Of a DNA stretch of 41,182 nucleotides, positions 6,770 to 15,231 are shown piece by piece (the stretch's first letter is position 1; every line of letters begins with the position of its first letter). Below the pieces are notes generated by a model, which had not been told where the DNA came from, ran no database searches, and was given only the letters and a program-made list of their open reading frames with translations. This DNA comes from Nitrospinaceae bacterium. Lineage in GTDB: Bacteria > Nitrospinota > Nitrospinia > Nitrospinales > Nitrospinaceae. Position numbers and translations under genes: made by a program. The stretch lies in contig JAHELC010000012.1 in the NCBI GenBank assembly GCA_024644405.1, forward strand, positions 1 through 41,182, in the 5' to 3' direction.

Positions 6770-7876
6770 TTAAACAATCACGTTACGGCCCATGGCCGCT
6801 TCAATCGGTTCGCGCGCCATGTCCAAAGCCGCTTTATGCGGAAATGTCTTTTCTTCGCGAACCCGCCGGAGAACTTCCTTTGTGTTGCGCCCGATGGTTT
6901 CGCGAATGGCGGCAAAGGCATCATCCGCCGTCAGGCCCTGGTACTCCGTGGCGGCGCAAATCACTCCACCGGAGTTGGCGATGATATCGGGAATGATCCA
7001 GACACCCCGGTTATGAAGTTTTTCAGCCGCTTCACGGGTGATCGGAATATTCGCTCCCTCCAGTACCAATTGGGTGTTCAACAAATGTTGATTCAACTCC
7101 GTGAACACGTCCGGCCGTGCGGCGGGAATGAAGAGTTCCGATTCCATGGCCAGCAGGGCATCCCGCTCCATCGATTCACCCAACCGGGAGTCCGCGACTT
7201 TCCCTCCCGTTGCAACGAATTTAATCAGGGAAGGAATGTCAATTCCTGCGGAATCGTGAAGCGTTCCCTGGGAATCATTAACGGCAATCACCTTGACGCC
7301 CCGCTCCAGCAGGAATTTTGCCGCAGCTTTACCGACATTGCCAAATCCCTGGATGACCGCACGCGCATCTTTGAGCGATAAACCGATGGCATCGCTGGCG
7401 ACATCCGCCGCCACCGCGACGCCGTAGCCGGTCATACCCAACTCATCCAGCGGCAGGCCCCCGAGCATTCGCGGCAGGCCGACGGCGCGTCCGATTTCTT
7501 CATGCACCCAGGCCATGCTCTGCTCGTCGGTTCCCATGTCGGGACCCGGGATGTAACTCTTGAGTTCCCGAATGGCCCGTGCAAAAGCCCGCACCAGCGT
7601 CTCCTTCTCGGGGGATCGCGGGTCCGCCAGGATGCCGGACTTGGCGCCGCCGTGCTTCAGACCGTTCACGGCATTCTTCAGCGTCATGGCGCGTGCCAGA
7701 CGGAACACCTCGCGCGTGCTGACGTCCGTTGCCATACGGGTACCGCCGATAGCGGGACCCAGAGCCAGGTTATCGATCGCGACAATGGCCCGTAACTGGG
7801 TCTTGGGATCGTAAATGTGAATAATTTGTTCCGGGCCGAATTCATCGGCGAAGTTGTCTATGTATTGCGTGAACAT
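6770..7876 (-). CDS. Glu/Leu/Phe/Val dehydrogenase family, NAD(P)-dependent
   Basis: About 368 residues; it interconverts an amino acid and its 2-oxoacid plus ammonium. The N-terminus (EQIIHIYDPKTQLRAIVAID, then LGPAIGGTRM) resembles leucine dehydrogenases. The catalytic pair of lysines is present (MTLKNAVNGLKHGGAKSG; 12 residues apart), as are the catalytic Asp in PDMGTDE and the dinucleotide loop QGFGNVGKA. The later EGANIPIT..IIPDIIANSGG stretch is more like glutamate dehydrogenases, so the substrate is ambiguous. The ATG at 7876 has AAGGGG at 7-nt spacing and gives an N-terminus aligned with LeuDH; an ATG at 7894 overlaps the acd stop (ATGA) but has no SD. It is the last gene of the por-acd operon, suggesting it feeds or drains the oxidoreductase's 2-oxoacid. 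Confidence 0.88.
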   Translation of the reverse strand: MFTQYIDNFADEFGPEQIIHIYDPKTQLRAIVAIDNLALGPAIGGTRMATDVSTREVFRLARAMTLKNAVNGLKHGGAKSGILADPRSPEKETLVRAFARAIRELKSYIPGPDMGTDEQSMAWVHEEIGRAVGLPRMLGGLPLDELGMTGYGVAVAADVASDAIGLSLKDARAVIQGFGNVGKAAAKFLLERGVKVIAVNDSQGTLHDSAGIDIPSLIKFVATGGKVADSRLGESMERDALLAMESELFIPAARPDVFTELNQHLLNTQLVLEGANIPITREAAEKLHNRGVWIIPDIIANSGGVICAATEYQGLTADDAFAAIRETIGRNTKEVLRRVREEKTFPHKAALDMAREPIEAAMGRNVIV

Positions 7877-7890
7877 GTCCTCACCCCTTT

Positions 7891-10026
7891 TCATGAATTA
7901 GGAACCTGAGTGATTTTGGCATCCAGAACCACCAGTTCCTTTTCGTAAAGCCGGACTGGATTGAAATCCAGCGACAGGATATCGGATTCGGAGATCATCC
8001 AGTGCGCGGCCCATTTCAAAAAGGCCAACAGTTTTTGGGAGTCCAGTTGGGGTTTTCCGCGAAACCCCTGAACGATGTTCCATACTTTCGTTCCCCGGAC
8101 GGCTCTCAGAATTTCTTCATCCGTAGCGGGAAGGACCCGCCGCACGATGTCCTGATACAGTTCGACGTAACTGCCGCCGGTTCCGAACAGGAGTACCGGG
8201 CCGAACTGCGGATCGCGGTGGGCGCCCACCATTAAGTCCAGGCCGGGCGGCATTTGCTGTTCCGCCCACACCTTCCCCGGCCAATCCGCGTAAAAAGCCT
8301 CCCACTCGCGGAGTAGATTTTTCTCGTCATTCAGATCGAGTCGTATCCCTTTCATCTCGGTTTTGTGTTGGATGTCCGGTCCCACTGCCTTCAACGTCAG
8401 AGGAAACCCGATACATTCAGCCGCCCAGTGAATGTCTTCTTCACTATTCACATGGATATGTTGCGGAACCGAAATATTGCACCGGCTCAACAGGTTTTTA
8501 ATTTGCATTTCGTGCGGATTTCGGTCCACGGACCGCAGCCAGTGCAGAGCCGGCGAAGTGTCAAATGGAATCTGGGGTTCCGTGGCGGTTGCAGGAGATT
8601 CACGCATCCACCGCGATTGCTGGACCAACAGTTCCAAACCGTGCGCCGCACGTTCACCGGTGGGGAACACCGGAATGCCGCTTTCCTGCAAACCCGAACC
8701 CAGCGAGTCGAACAAAGAACCGTAGGCGCCGACCGCGACCGGCAGATTTTCCGGCAACCGGGATTTCAGCAGCGGGCCGATGTCCGCAGTGATGCCTTCC
8801 GTGCCCGGCATCAACACCAGGAGCAGTGCGTCGTGCTCTCCGGTCTTCAGCAGATATTCCACGATAGAGACGCATTGCTCGTTGGTGCCGGAACCGGTCA
8901 GGTCAATGGGATTGCGGAACGAATAATAAGAGGGATACTGTCCCTTCAGGATGGATTGGTATTTCGGTGAAGGTTCAGGGATCCGGAGTCCTGCCTGTTC
9001 GCACAGATCGGTCAACAATACTCCCATGCCCCCGCCGTTGGAGACCACCAGAACGCGGTCTCCCCGGGCTTTCGGTTGCCCGCTGAACAGTTGCAGGGCA
9101 TCGACCATTTGTTCCAGGCCGTTCACTTCGATCATCCCGGTCTGTTCGCAAGCCGCCTTGAAGACGGAATACGATCCCGCCAGCGAAGCGGAATGGGCGA
9201 GGGCGGCCTGCCGGCCCCTTTCGGCTTTACCTCCCTTGAAGACCACAACCGGTTTTCGGCGGGCAACGGCGCGCGCCGTTTCCATAAACCGGGGACCGTC
9301 CTGCACGCTTTCCAGGTACAGTCCAATGACACGTACCTGTGGATCCCGTGCGAACTCTGCGAGTAATTCGCATTCACCGATGTCGATGCGGTTGCCGAAA
9401 TTGACCGCGCGATGCACGCCGACTCCGCGTTCCCCGAGATCACTCAGCATGTGCATCAGGAAGGCTCCGCTCTGGGAGATGAAAGCGACCGAACCCGGAT
9501 GCGGCAAGGTCAGCTCTTCCGGTTTCAAAAAGAAACTGTTGAATCGATCCAGCGCGCTGAACACCCCCATCCCATTGGGACCGATGATGCGAATGCCCAG
9601 GTGTTGTGCTTCTTCCTGAATTTGATGTTGCAGAATTTCTCCCGCTTCACCCGTTTCCGAAAATCCCCCGCTGATGATGATCAGGTGGTGGATCCCTTTG
9701 GCCGCCAGCGGTTTCAGAAGAGGTAAGACTTTTGAGGACGAAACCGCAACGATCGCGAGATCCACCGTTTTGGGTAAACCTTTAATATCTTTCACCACCG
9801 GGCAATCAGACACGGCGCTCCCTGTGGGATGAACTGTTGTAACCGTTCCGCCGTATTTTTGGTGCAACAGGCTTTGAACGATGTATTTTCCCAGGTTCCC
9901 TTGTTTGGGCGAAGCGCCGATGACCGCCACCGACCGGGGAGCAAAAAAAGGACGCAAATCCAATTGTTCATCCCTGATCTCAGGGTGAGGGTGTTCATGG
10001 GTTTCTTTAACAAGAAGTTCACTCAT
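7891..10026 (-). CDS. NDP-forming acyl-CoA synthetase (acetyl-CoA synthetase, ADP-forming type), alpha-beta fusion
   Basis: 711 residues. The enzyme couples acyl-CoA + ADP + Pi to acid + CoA + ATP through a phosphohistidine. Domains in order: CoA-binding Rossmann domain (VAVIGASPKQGNLG, 33-46); two succinyl-CoA-ligase-like flavodoxin domains (GPNGMG 149-154; FISQSGA 182-188); the phosphohistidine motif HSASLAGS with H278; then an ATP-grasp domain (about 505-711) with FPLTLKAVGPDIQHKTE, GPVLLFGTGGSYVEL and LDFNPV. This is the alpha-then-beta fusion found in many bacteria and archaea. The ATG at 10026 overlaps the end of porB by 8 bp (ATGAGTGA), implying coupled translation; the frame upstream of it reads shadow sequence. 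Neighbours suggest its acyl-CoA comes from PorGDAB. Substrate breadth (acetyl, branched or aryl) cannot be read. Confidence 0.92.
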   Translation of the reverse strand: MSELLVKETHEHPHPEIRDEQLDLRPFFAPRSVAVIGASPKQGNLGKYIVQSLLHQKYGGTVTTVHPTGSAVSDCPVVKDIKGLPKTVDLAIVAVSSSKVLPLLKPLAAKGIHHLIIISGGFSETGEAGEILQHQIQEEAQHLGIRIIGPNGMGVFSALDRFNSFFLKPEELTLPHPGSVAFISQSGAFLMHMLSDLGERGVGVHRAVNFGNRIDIGECELLAEFARDPQVRVIGLYLESVQDGPRFMETARAVARRKPVVVFKGGKAERGRQAALAHSASLAGSYSVFKAACEQTGMIEVNGLEQMVDALQLFSGQPKARGDRVLVVSNGGGMGVLLTDLCEQAGLRIPEPSPKYQSILKGQYPSYYSFRNPIDLTGSGTNEQCVSIVEYLLKTGEHDALLLVLMPGTEGITADIGPLLKSRLPENLPVAVGAYGSLFDSLGSGLQESGIPVFPTGERAAHGLELLVQQSRWMRESPATATEPQIPFDTSPALHWLRSVDRNPHEMQIKNLLSRCNISVPQHIHVNSEEDIHWAAECIGFPLTLKAVGPDIQHKTEMKGIRLDLNDEKNLLREWEAFYADWPGKVWAEQQMPPGLDLMVGAHRDPQFGPVLLFGTGGSYVELYQDIVRRVLPATDEEILRAVRGTKVWNIVQGFRGKPQLDSQKLLAFLKWAAHWMISESDILSLDFNPVRLYEKELVVLDAKITQVPNS

Positions 10027-10972
10027 CGTACTGCTCCCAGTAAGCATCCACGTTGCTCTGGATCTGCGCGATGATGTCGTCGCGCCGTTTTGGAGCAAAC
10101 AGGTGATGGAACCGTTTTTGCCGTTCCAGATATTTTTCCACCGGCAGGCGTTTGTGCGGCCGTTTCGTATGAGTGACTTTGCCGTCCACAAACTCCTTGA
10201 TCGGAAAGATACCGGTATCCACCGCCAGTTTGGCGATGAGGTGCGTGTCTTTCGGATCGAATCCCCAACCGGTCGGGCAGGGGGACAGGCAGATGAACAG
10301 CCGCGGCCCTTTCATGGCCTTTGCCTTTTTAAATTTGTTGGACAGGTCGATCGGCTCGCGCGGCGATACCGTGGCGATGTATGGCGGATTGTGCGCCATC
10401 CAGATGCCGAACAGATCTTTCTTGGTCCGCTCGGAACCCGCCGGATGTTCCGGCGTGTCCGGACTGGTCATCGTGTGACTGCCCAGAGGCGACGCGCCGG
10501 ATTGCTGGAACCCGGTGTTGCCGTACGCCTCGTTGTCATAGCAAAAGTAAATGAAATCGAGGTTGCGGTGAATCGCCGCTGAAGTGGGGCTGAGGCCCAT
10601 ATCGTTCGTCGAGCCGTCTCCCGCGACCACGATAACCTGCAGGTCTTCCTTTTCAGGCAGTCCGTGTTTGTGCATGCGGATGTCCAGGGCATCGCGCACC
10701 CCCTGGGCCGCCGGCACCGGACCGCTCATGGTGGTATACAGCCACGATCCCTTCAGCGGCGTAAACGGGTAGACGGAGATCAGTGTGAAGCACCCCGCCG
10801 CGTTACACGTCAACGTGTTTTCGCCCAGGACTTTCATGGCGAGACGCATCCCTTCCAGACCGCCGCACCCGGCACACAGGGCGGAACCCGGTGCGATTTC
10901 CTCTTCAGGGTTCAAGTCGGTAACTTTTTTATATTTGGATTCCTCAAGGGAATCGGGAATGGTGGCCGTCAT
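10019..10972 (-). CDS. porB: 2-oxoacid (pyruvate-type):ferredoxin oxidoreductase, beta subunit
   Basis: 317 residues; binds thiamine diphosphate and the proximal [4Fe-4S] cluster. Seen: cluster cysteines in LCAGCGG (C33, C36), NAAGC (C61) and CLSPC (C228/C232), the ThDP/Mg motif AGDGSTNDMGL (117-127), and NEAYGNTG (147-154), all typical of PorB/VorB. The extended C-terminus (from about residue 250; RPHKRLPVEKYLERQKRFHHL) is like PorB rather than the shorter OorB. The reaction is oxidative decarboxylation of a 2-oxoacid to acyl-CoA with reduction of ferredoxin, or reductive carboxylation in reverse. Start overlaps the porA stop by 4 bp (ATGA). Pyruvate is the most likely substrate, but 2-oxoisovalerate-type use is possible given the neighbours. 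Confidence 0.93.
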   Translation of the reverse strand: MTATIPDSLEESKYKKVTDLNPEEEIAPGSALCAGCGGLEGMRLAMKVLGENTLTCNAAGCFTLISVYPFTPLKGSWLYTTMSGPVPAAQGVRDALDIRMHKHGLPEKEDLQVIVVAGDGSTNDMGLSPTSAAIHRNLDFIYFCYDNEAYGNTGFQQSGASPLGSHTMTSPDTPEHPAGSERTKKDLFGIWMAHNPPYIATVSPREPIDLSNKFKKAKAMKGPRLFICLSPCPTGWGFDPKDTHLIAKLAVDTGIFPIKEFVDGKVTHTKRPHKRLPVEKYLERQKRFHHLFAPKRRDDIIAQIQSNVDAYWEQYDE

Positions 10973-12213
10973 TGGACGCGAGCCTCCCTGGAAAATCCGG
11001 CAATTTGCCGGAGTTGATCGAATTGTTTAAGATCCTTTTCATCAAACAGGAACAGCGGATCGTCGCCGGGTTCCTCATCCAGTCGCTGCAGGATATTCAT
11101 GAAATCTCCTGCCCGAATATCCCGGCCGCCCAAACCGCCGATCACCGAAAGCAGATGCTGTGGACGGTCCTCCCGCCGGTAGACCGCTTTCAAAATTTCC
11201 GGATAGAGGATGCCGCCCATACCCGGCGCCAGGTTCTGATCGATCACTGCGACTTTGGGCCTCTGCGCCAGGGCCTCCGCAATGATCTGGGACGGGAACG
11301 GACGCAGGAGGCTCAGTTTGAGCAGGCCGGCTTTGATGCCGTTCTTGCGCAGATGCTGTACCGCGGCCTTGCCCTTGGTGGCAAAAGAGTTGCTCATGAC
11401 GAAAACATATTCCGCGTCATCCAGCCGGTAGCGCTCCACGGCATCGTAAAAGCGTCCGAACCGGTCGCTGAATTCCTGAGTGATCTTCCGGTAAATGTTC
11501 ACCACGTTTTGTGCGGCCAGGTGATGCTGAATTTTGAAGTAGGAATAATTGCCGCCCCCGAATACCGCCGAAGCACGTGCCATGGGCTCCGAGGCCTGGA
11601 ACACCGGCTGCGACGGTTTGAACAGCGGCAGAAATTCTCTCACTTCCGCTTCATCCGGTATCACCACCGGTTCGCGGGTGAAGGACAGGTAGAACCCGTC
11701 CAGGTTGACCAGCACCGGCAGGCACACCTCGGGATCTTCCGCGATGCGGTAGGCCATCAGGATATAATCGAATACTTCCTGGGCGGTTTCCGCGTGCAAT
11801 TGAATGATGCCGGTGTCGCGCAGACTCAACACGTCATTGTGATCCGGTTCCAGCGTAATCGGCGTCGCCAGCGCGCGTGACACATTGACCAGAACCAGCG
11901 GCACACGCCAACCGGCGATGGTGTGCAGGGCTTCCAATCCATACAAAATTCCCTGACTGGAGGAAGCGGTGAACACGCGCACACCGGAAGCGGCCGCCGC
12001 ACCTGCCGCCATGAACATCGAATGTTCGGAATCCATGTTGGTGTACTTGCCGTGCATGTGGCCATCGGCAAACCATTGCGACAGGGTTTCGACGATTTCG
12101 GTTTGCGGGGTGATGGGAAATGCCGGCACATAATCAACTCCTGCCAGCCGCGCACCCCAGGCCGCCGCTTTATTCCCCGTTAACATGATTTGTTTTTTGC
12201 CGGTCAGTTCCAT
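10969..12213 (-). CDS. porA: 2-oxoacid (pyruvate-type):ferredoxin oxidoreductase, alpha subunit
   Basis: 414 residues. The N-terminal pyrimidine-binding domain carries AFPITPQTEIVE (31-42), with the conserved substrate-contacting TP; DSEHSMFMAAGAAAASG (61-77) has the catalytic Glu that activates thiamine; and TASSSQGI follows. The domain II/III part (from about 240) holds the typical FVMSNSFATKGKAAVQHLR and KLSLLRPFP segments seen in PorA. It pairs with PorB to complete the active site. It overlaps porGD by 10 bp at its start and porB by 4 bp at its end, so the three subunits are almost certainly co-translated. No frameshift or missing motif is visible. Confidence 0.94.
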   Translation of the reverse strand: MELTGKKQIMLTGNKAAAWGARLAGVDYVPAFPITPQTEIVETLSQWFADGHMHGKYTNMDSEHSMFMAAGAAAASGVRVFTASSSQGILYGLEALHTIAGWRVPLVLVNVSRALATPITLEPDHNDVLSLRDTGIIQLHAETAQEVFDYILMAYRIAEDPEVCLPVLVNLDGFYLSFTREPVVIPDEAEVREFLPLFKPSQPVFQASEPMARASAVFGGGNYSYFKIQHHLAAQNVVNIYRKITQEFSDRFGRFYDAVERYRLDDAEYVFVMSNSFATKGKAAVQHLRKNGIKAGLLKLSLLRPFPSQIIAEALAQRPKVAVIDQNLAPGMGGILYPEILKAVYRREDRPQHLLSVIGGLGGRDIRAGDFMNILQRLDEEPGDDPLFLFDEKDLKQFDQLRQIAGFSREARVQ

Positions 12214-13112
12214 GATTCCACCTCTCGTATAATTTCAATGGCGTGCTTGGGACACTCCTCCACACAAATCAGGCACCCTTTGCAGTGATCGTAATCGATC
12301 ACCGGTTTATCGTTGGCATCCATCCGGATATCCCCTTCCGGGCACCGGGCGTAACAGATGCCGCACCCGTTGCATTGTTCGTTGTGGACGACCGGACGGT
12401 GAGTCCGCCAGTTGCCGGTTTTGCGTTGGGCCATGTTGCCCGTGGCAAAAATGAGCGGAGCCGAATCGACCGGAGGCCGGCGCTCCAGGATAACCAACCG
12501 GCTGGCCGAGAATCCGTTGTCGGATTCGCTGAATTCCAAATCAAACGAAGGCGCTTTTTGAAAGACCTCCTCGGCCAGTGTCAGGTTGGCGGCAATTTTT
12601 TCGGGGTTGATGCGTCCCTGCCCCAACTCCTCCCGAATCGCCTGAAGCAGATGATGCAGATCGATATGGCCCATCAAACGCACACCTACGGCCGCAAGCG
12701 CCGTGCTGAGAATCATCGGTTTCTGGATGTATTTCTGGCACAGCTCGGAAATGTCCAACTGAACCGGAAGCGACTCTAAGTGGTAATGTTTTTTGAGATC
12801 CTGCGACGTGTGCCGGGAATTGATAAAGATAAGAGTGGACGCGTCGGTGCCCTGGGTGACTGCGGCCATGGGGTCGGACAACAAAGTTTCATCGCCAATC
12901 AAAAGAATATCCGGCTGGGCGACGGGACCCCGCTCCAACACAATATTTTTGCTGAACCGCGCATAAGCGACAATGGGGGCTCCCCGACGTTCCGCACCGT
13001 ACAAAGGAAAATCCTGGGCCTGAAATCCGGCCAGGTGTGCCGCCGTACCCAGAATCTGGCTGGCAGTTTTGATCCCCTGTCCGCCGCGACCATGTAATCT
13101 TATCCGAAGCAT
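12204..13112 (-). CDS. 2-oxoacid:ferredoxin oxidoreductase, fused gamma-delta subunit
   Basis: 302 residues joining two subunits that are often separate. Residues 1-190 are the gamma domain (MLRIRLHGRGGQGIKTASQIL, YGAERRGAPIVAYARFS). Residues ~240-302 are the delta ferredoxin domain with two [4Fe-4S] motifs, C247xxC250xxC253xxxCP and C277xxC280xxC283xxxCP. A ~50-residue linker separates them. The ferredoxin domain relays electrons from the ThDP site to external ferredoxin. It is the first gene of the operon; AGGAT lies upstream of the ATG at 13112. The likely role is electron output (or input, for CO2 fixation) of the PorAB complex. The gamma-delta fusion is known in other bacteria. Confidence 0.92.
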   Translation of the reverse strand: MLRIRLHGRGGQGIKTASQILGTAAHLAGFQAQDFPLYGAERRGAPIVAYARFSKNIVLERGPVAQPDILLIGDETLLSDPMAAVTQGTDASTLIFINSRHTSQDLKKHYHLESLPVQLDISELCQKYIQKPMILSTALAAVGVRLMGHIDLHHLLQAIREELGQGRINPEKIAANLTLAEEVFQKAPSFDLEFSESDNGFSASRLVILERRPPVDSAPLIFATGNMAQRKTGNWRTHRPVVHNEQCNGCGICYARCPEGDIRMDANDKPVIDYDHCKGCLICVEECPKHAIEIIREVESWN

Positions 13113-13481
13113 GTGATCCTACTTTCTTTAGTTTTTAACTCCTGGGCCGGGTTATTCAGCTTTCCAGTCCAGGAAATGAAGCTTTTAAAATCAATTGTTT
13201 AATTAAAAAACCGCAAAGTTTCAAAACAACTGCCTATTTATAATATGAAACCGTAGAAGAGATTTTTCCATCAATTCGGATACGGGAAAAGTGCCAATTT
13301 TGGGAGATAAAAAGGGGAAAATCAGGAGTTCGAGAGGGGACCCATATATAAATTAGCCAATTTCAGACCTTTTGGTTGGGAAATGTTTTGCTTTAAACCC
13401 AGCCTTCGGGGCTCTTGAGGGATTCGAAATCCAGGATTGCCTGAACTGAGAAACTCAATATTTTTGAAGCAATTAAAGAAG
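13113..13481. other. AT-rich intergenic region upstream of the por operon
   Basis: This is the upstream side of the minus-strand por operon and of the plus-strand coiled-coil gene. TATAAA-like hexamers are present on the minus strand (around 13230-13240) but none has a convincing -35 partner. A short AGCC-TTCG-GGCT hairpin occurs near 13401-13412. No gene or RNA was recognised. Confidence 0.45.
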
Positions 13482-13509
13482 TTGACTCCTCAGTAATATG
13501 CGTTAAAAT
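13482..13509 (+). promoter_or_regulatory. Sigma-70-type promoter for the coiled-coil/TPR gene
   Basis: TTGACT (13482-13487) and TAAAAT (13504-13509), each five of six consensus bases, are 16 bp apart. They lie about 200 bp before the start codon, implying a long leader. Confidence 0.5.
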
Positions 13510-13572
13510 TTTTTTATACCTGTTTGTATAAGAGTAGAATCTAGGGAAAGTGCGTTGAGATTTCATCGCTTA

Positions 13573-13592
13573 TATACCCGTCTTGGGGTATA
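13573..13592. promoter_or_regulatory. Palindrome in the leader, possible operator or hairpin
   Basis: TATACCC (13573-13579) and GGGTATA (13586-13592) form a perfect 7-bp inverted repeat with a 6-bp spacer. It sits between the promoter and the start codon of the 13708 gene. A further imperfect hairpin (CCTGT/ACAGG, about 13644-13661) overlaps the purine-rich segment just before the mini-ORF. Confidence 0.4.
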
Positions 13593-13672
13593 CTAATTAA
13601 TTCTGTCTCCCTATAGTGAAATCAACGGTTTTTTTTTCGAGCCCCTGTATTCATAAACAGGAGGGGGGCCGC

Positions 13673-13708
13673 TTGACCCACTCAATTTTTGTTTTCGGAT
13701 CAAATTAA
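13673..13708 (+). CDS. Possible 11-codon leader mini-ORF ending on the start codon of the coiled-coil gene
   Basis: The strong Shine-Dalgarno (AGGAGGGGGG, about 13659-13668) precedes a TTG at 13673 rather than the ATG at 13708. The TTG frame reads MTHSIFVFGSN and stops in TAATG, sharing one base with the ATG of the next gene. The ATG itself has only a weak GGA upstream, so initiation there may depend on re-initiation. Confidence 0.3.
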   Translation: MTHSIFVFGSN

Positions 13709-15189
13709 TGGCCAACGCTCCATCCAAAGGTATTGCCCAAACGCTCCAAGATGTTCTGAACAACCTTCAAAAGCAGGTGAAGGAGAAGACCCAGGCGTTG
13801 GACGCGGCGAACAAGAAAGTTGCGGCCCTGTCCGGTGGCAAGGGAGGGGATTTTACCGTCGAACTGGACGAGGAGAAGGAGAAACGAACCGAGGCCGAAA
13901 AACTTTTCAAAGAAGCCAAAGCTGAAATTTCCAAATTAAAAAAACAATTGAGCGAGGGTTCCTCAAACGGTAAAGGCGCTTCTTCCGCCGAGTTGACTCA
14001 GGAGATAGAAAAGCGGACTAAAGTAGAAAAAGACCTGGCGGGGCGGACGGCTGAACTGCTCGAGGTCAATAAAAAGCTGCTGGCCGAAACCCAGGCCCGA
14101 CGGGAAGTGGAGTCTGAACTTAACAAAGCCGGCCAGGCCGGGGGCGGCATATCCGAAGCCGAACATCAAAAAGAGATTGCCCGGCGTGAAAAGGCGGAGG
14201 CGGCTCTCAAGGAGTTGCAATCGAAGCTGGAAGCATCTCAGTCCAAACTGAAGGAAGCGGAAGGCAAGCAAGGACTGGGTTCCAGCGATATGGAGATGTT
14301 GGAAAAGGAAATGGTCTCTCTTCTGCAATCCCAGGAATTGCTCCAGCAGGAAAAAGCGAGTCTCGAAACTCAGGTGAAAGAAACTCAGTCTCAGTTGTCA
14401 GAGCTACAGAATCAACAGGGTCAGGTGGGCGCTGAAACCAAGAGCCTGCAAAAAGAGCTGGATGAAGTCAAAAAAACCCGTGACAAACTGGAGGATACAA
14501 AAACCCACCTGGAAGAGGATAAGGCTCACCTCGAAACACGGGTCAAGGAACTGCAATCCCAACTGTCAGAGGCCAAAAAAGCCTCCGAGGACCCGGCAGC
14601 GGTGAATGCCCTCAAGGCAGAGCTGAACGAGATCCGCAAGTCCAAGCAGGCCTTAAAGACCGAAAAATCAAAACTTGAAGCGCAGGTCAGGGATCTGGAA
14701 GCGAAATTGTCATCTGTTCCGAACGCCACTGCGGCTTCAACGGCAAGTAGCCCGGCGGCACCCGCAAAGGACAAAGGCGCCGCTCCGCCACCTCCCAGGG
14801 CGGTTACCGCTCAGGATAAGGAAATCGAAAAGTTGCGGCAGGTCATCGCAAAAAATCCAAAGGATGTCAAAAGCATGATCCAGATGGCGCAGGTGGCATT
14901 CGAAGCCAGCCGTCCTCAGGATGCCATTGAAGCTTTGACGAAAGCGATCAAACTCCAGCCGAAAGACGCGGAACTCTATTTCATGCTGGGGGAAGCGCAT
15001 TACAAGGCCCAGCATTATCATGATGCCCTGACTCCCTTCAACCAGGCCATCCGGGTCAATCCCAAAATGGCCAAGGCGCATTACAATTTGTGTCTGATCA
15101 ATGAACTGGTGGGCAATGAGGATGCCGCACAAAAACATTATCAACTGGCCATCAAAATCGATCCGCAAATCGAACAGAAAATGAGCTGA
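13708..15189 (+). CDS. Long coiled-coil protein with C-terminal TPR repeats
   Basis: 493 residues. Residues about 5-333 are an almost continuous heptad-patterned, Lys/Glu/Gln/Leu-rich coiled coil with recurring phrases (ETQVKETQSQLSELQNQ, ETRVKELQSQLSEAKK, EAQVRDLEAKLSS) that suggest internal duplication. A flexible Ala/Pro linker (about 334-365, with APPPPRA) leads to about three TPRs (IAKNPKDVKSMIQMAQVAFE.., AELYFMLGEAHYKAQHYHDAL, AHYNLCLINELVGNEDAAQ). There is no signal peptide or membrane segment, so it is probably cytoplasmic and scaffold-like. It may be cotranslated with a short leader ORF. The start follows from the end of the open frame and the TAATG junction. No named family recognised. 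Confidence 0.85.
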   Translation: MANAPSKGIAQTLQDVLNNLQKQVKEKTQALDAANKKVAALSGGKGGDFTVELDEEKEKRTEAEKLFKEAKAEISKLKKQLSEGSSNGKGASSAELTQEIEKRTKVEKDLAGRTAELLEVNKKLLAETQARREVESELNKAGQAGGGISEAEHQKEIARREKAEAALKELQSKLEASQSKLKEAEGKQGLGSSDMEMLEKEMVSLLQSQELLQQEKASLETQVKETQSQLSELQNQQGQVGAETKSLQKELDEVKKTRDKLEDTKTHLEEDKAHLETRVKELQSQLSEAKKASEDPAAVNALKAELNEIRKSKQALKTEKSKLEAQVRDLEAKLSSVPNATAASTASSPAAPAKDKGAAPPPPRAVTAQDKEIEKLRQVIAKNPKDVKSMIQMAQVAFEASRPQDAIEALTKAIKLQPKDAELYFMLGEAHYKAQHYHDALTPFNQAIRVNPKMAKAHYNLCLINELVGNEDAAQKHYQLAIKIDPQIEQKMS

Positions 15190-15231
15190 CTGACGGCTCC
15201 AGCCCGACCATTCCCCATTTCCAACCGTTAC

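Noticed and set aside
8365-9726. Long plus-strand frames opposite acd and porB.
   Set aside because: They are antisense shadows of clearly recognised enzymes, with no domain match.
12243-12779. 178-codon plus-strand frame opposite porGD.
   Set aside because: Antisense to a recognised ferredoxin-type protein; no SD and no domain.
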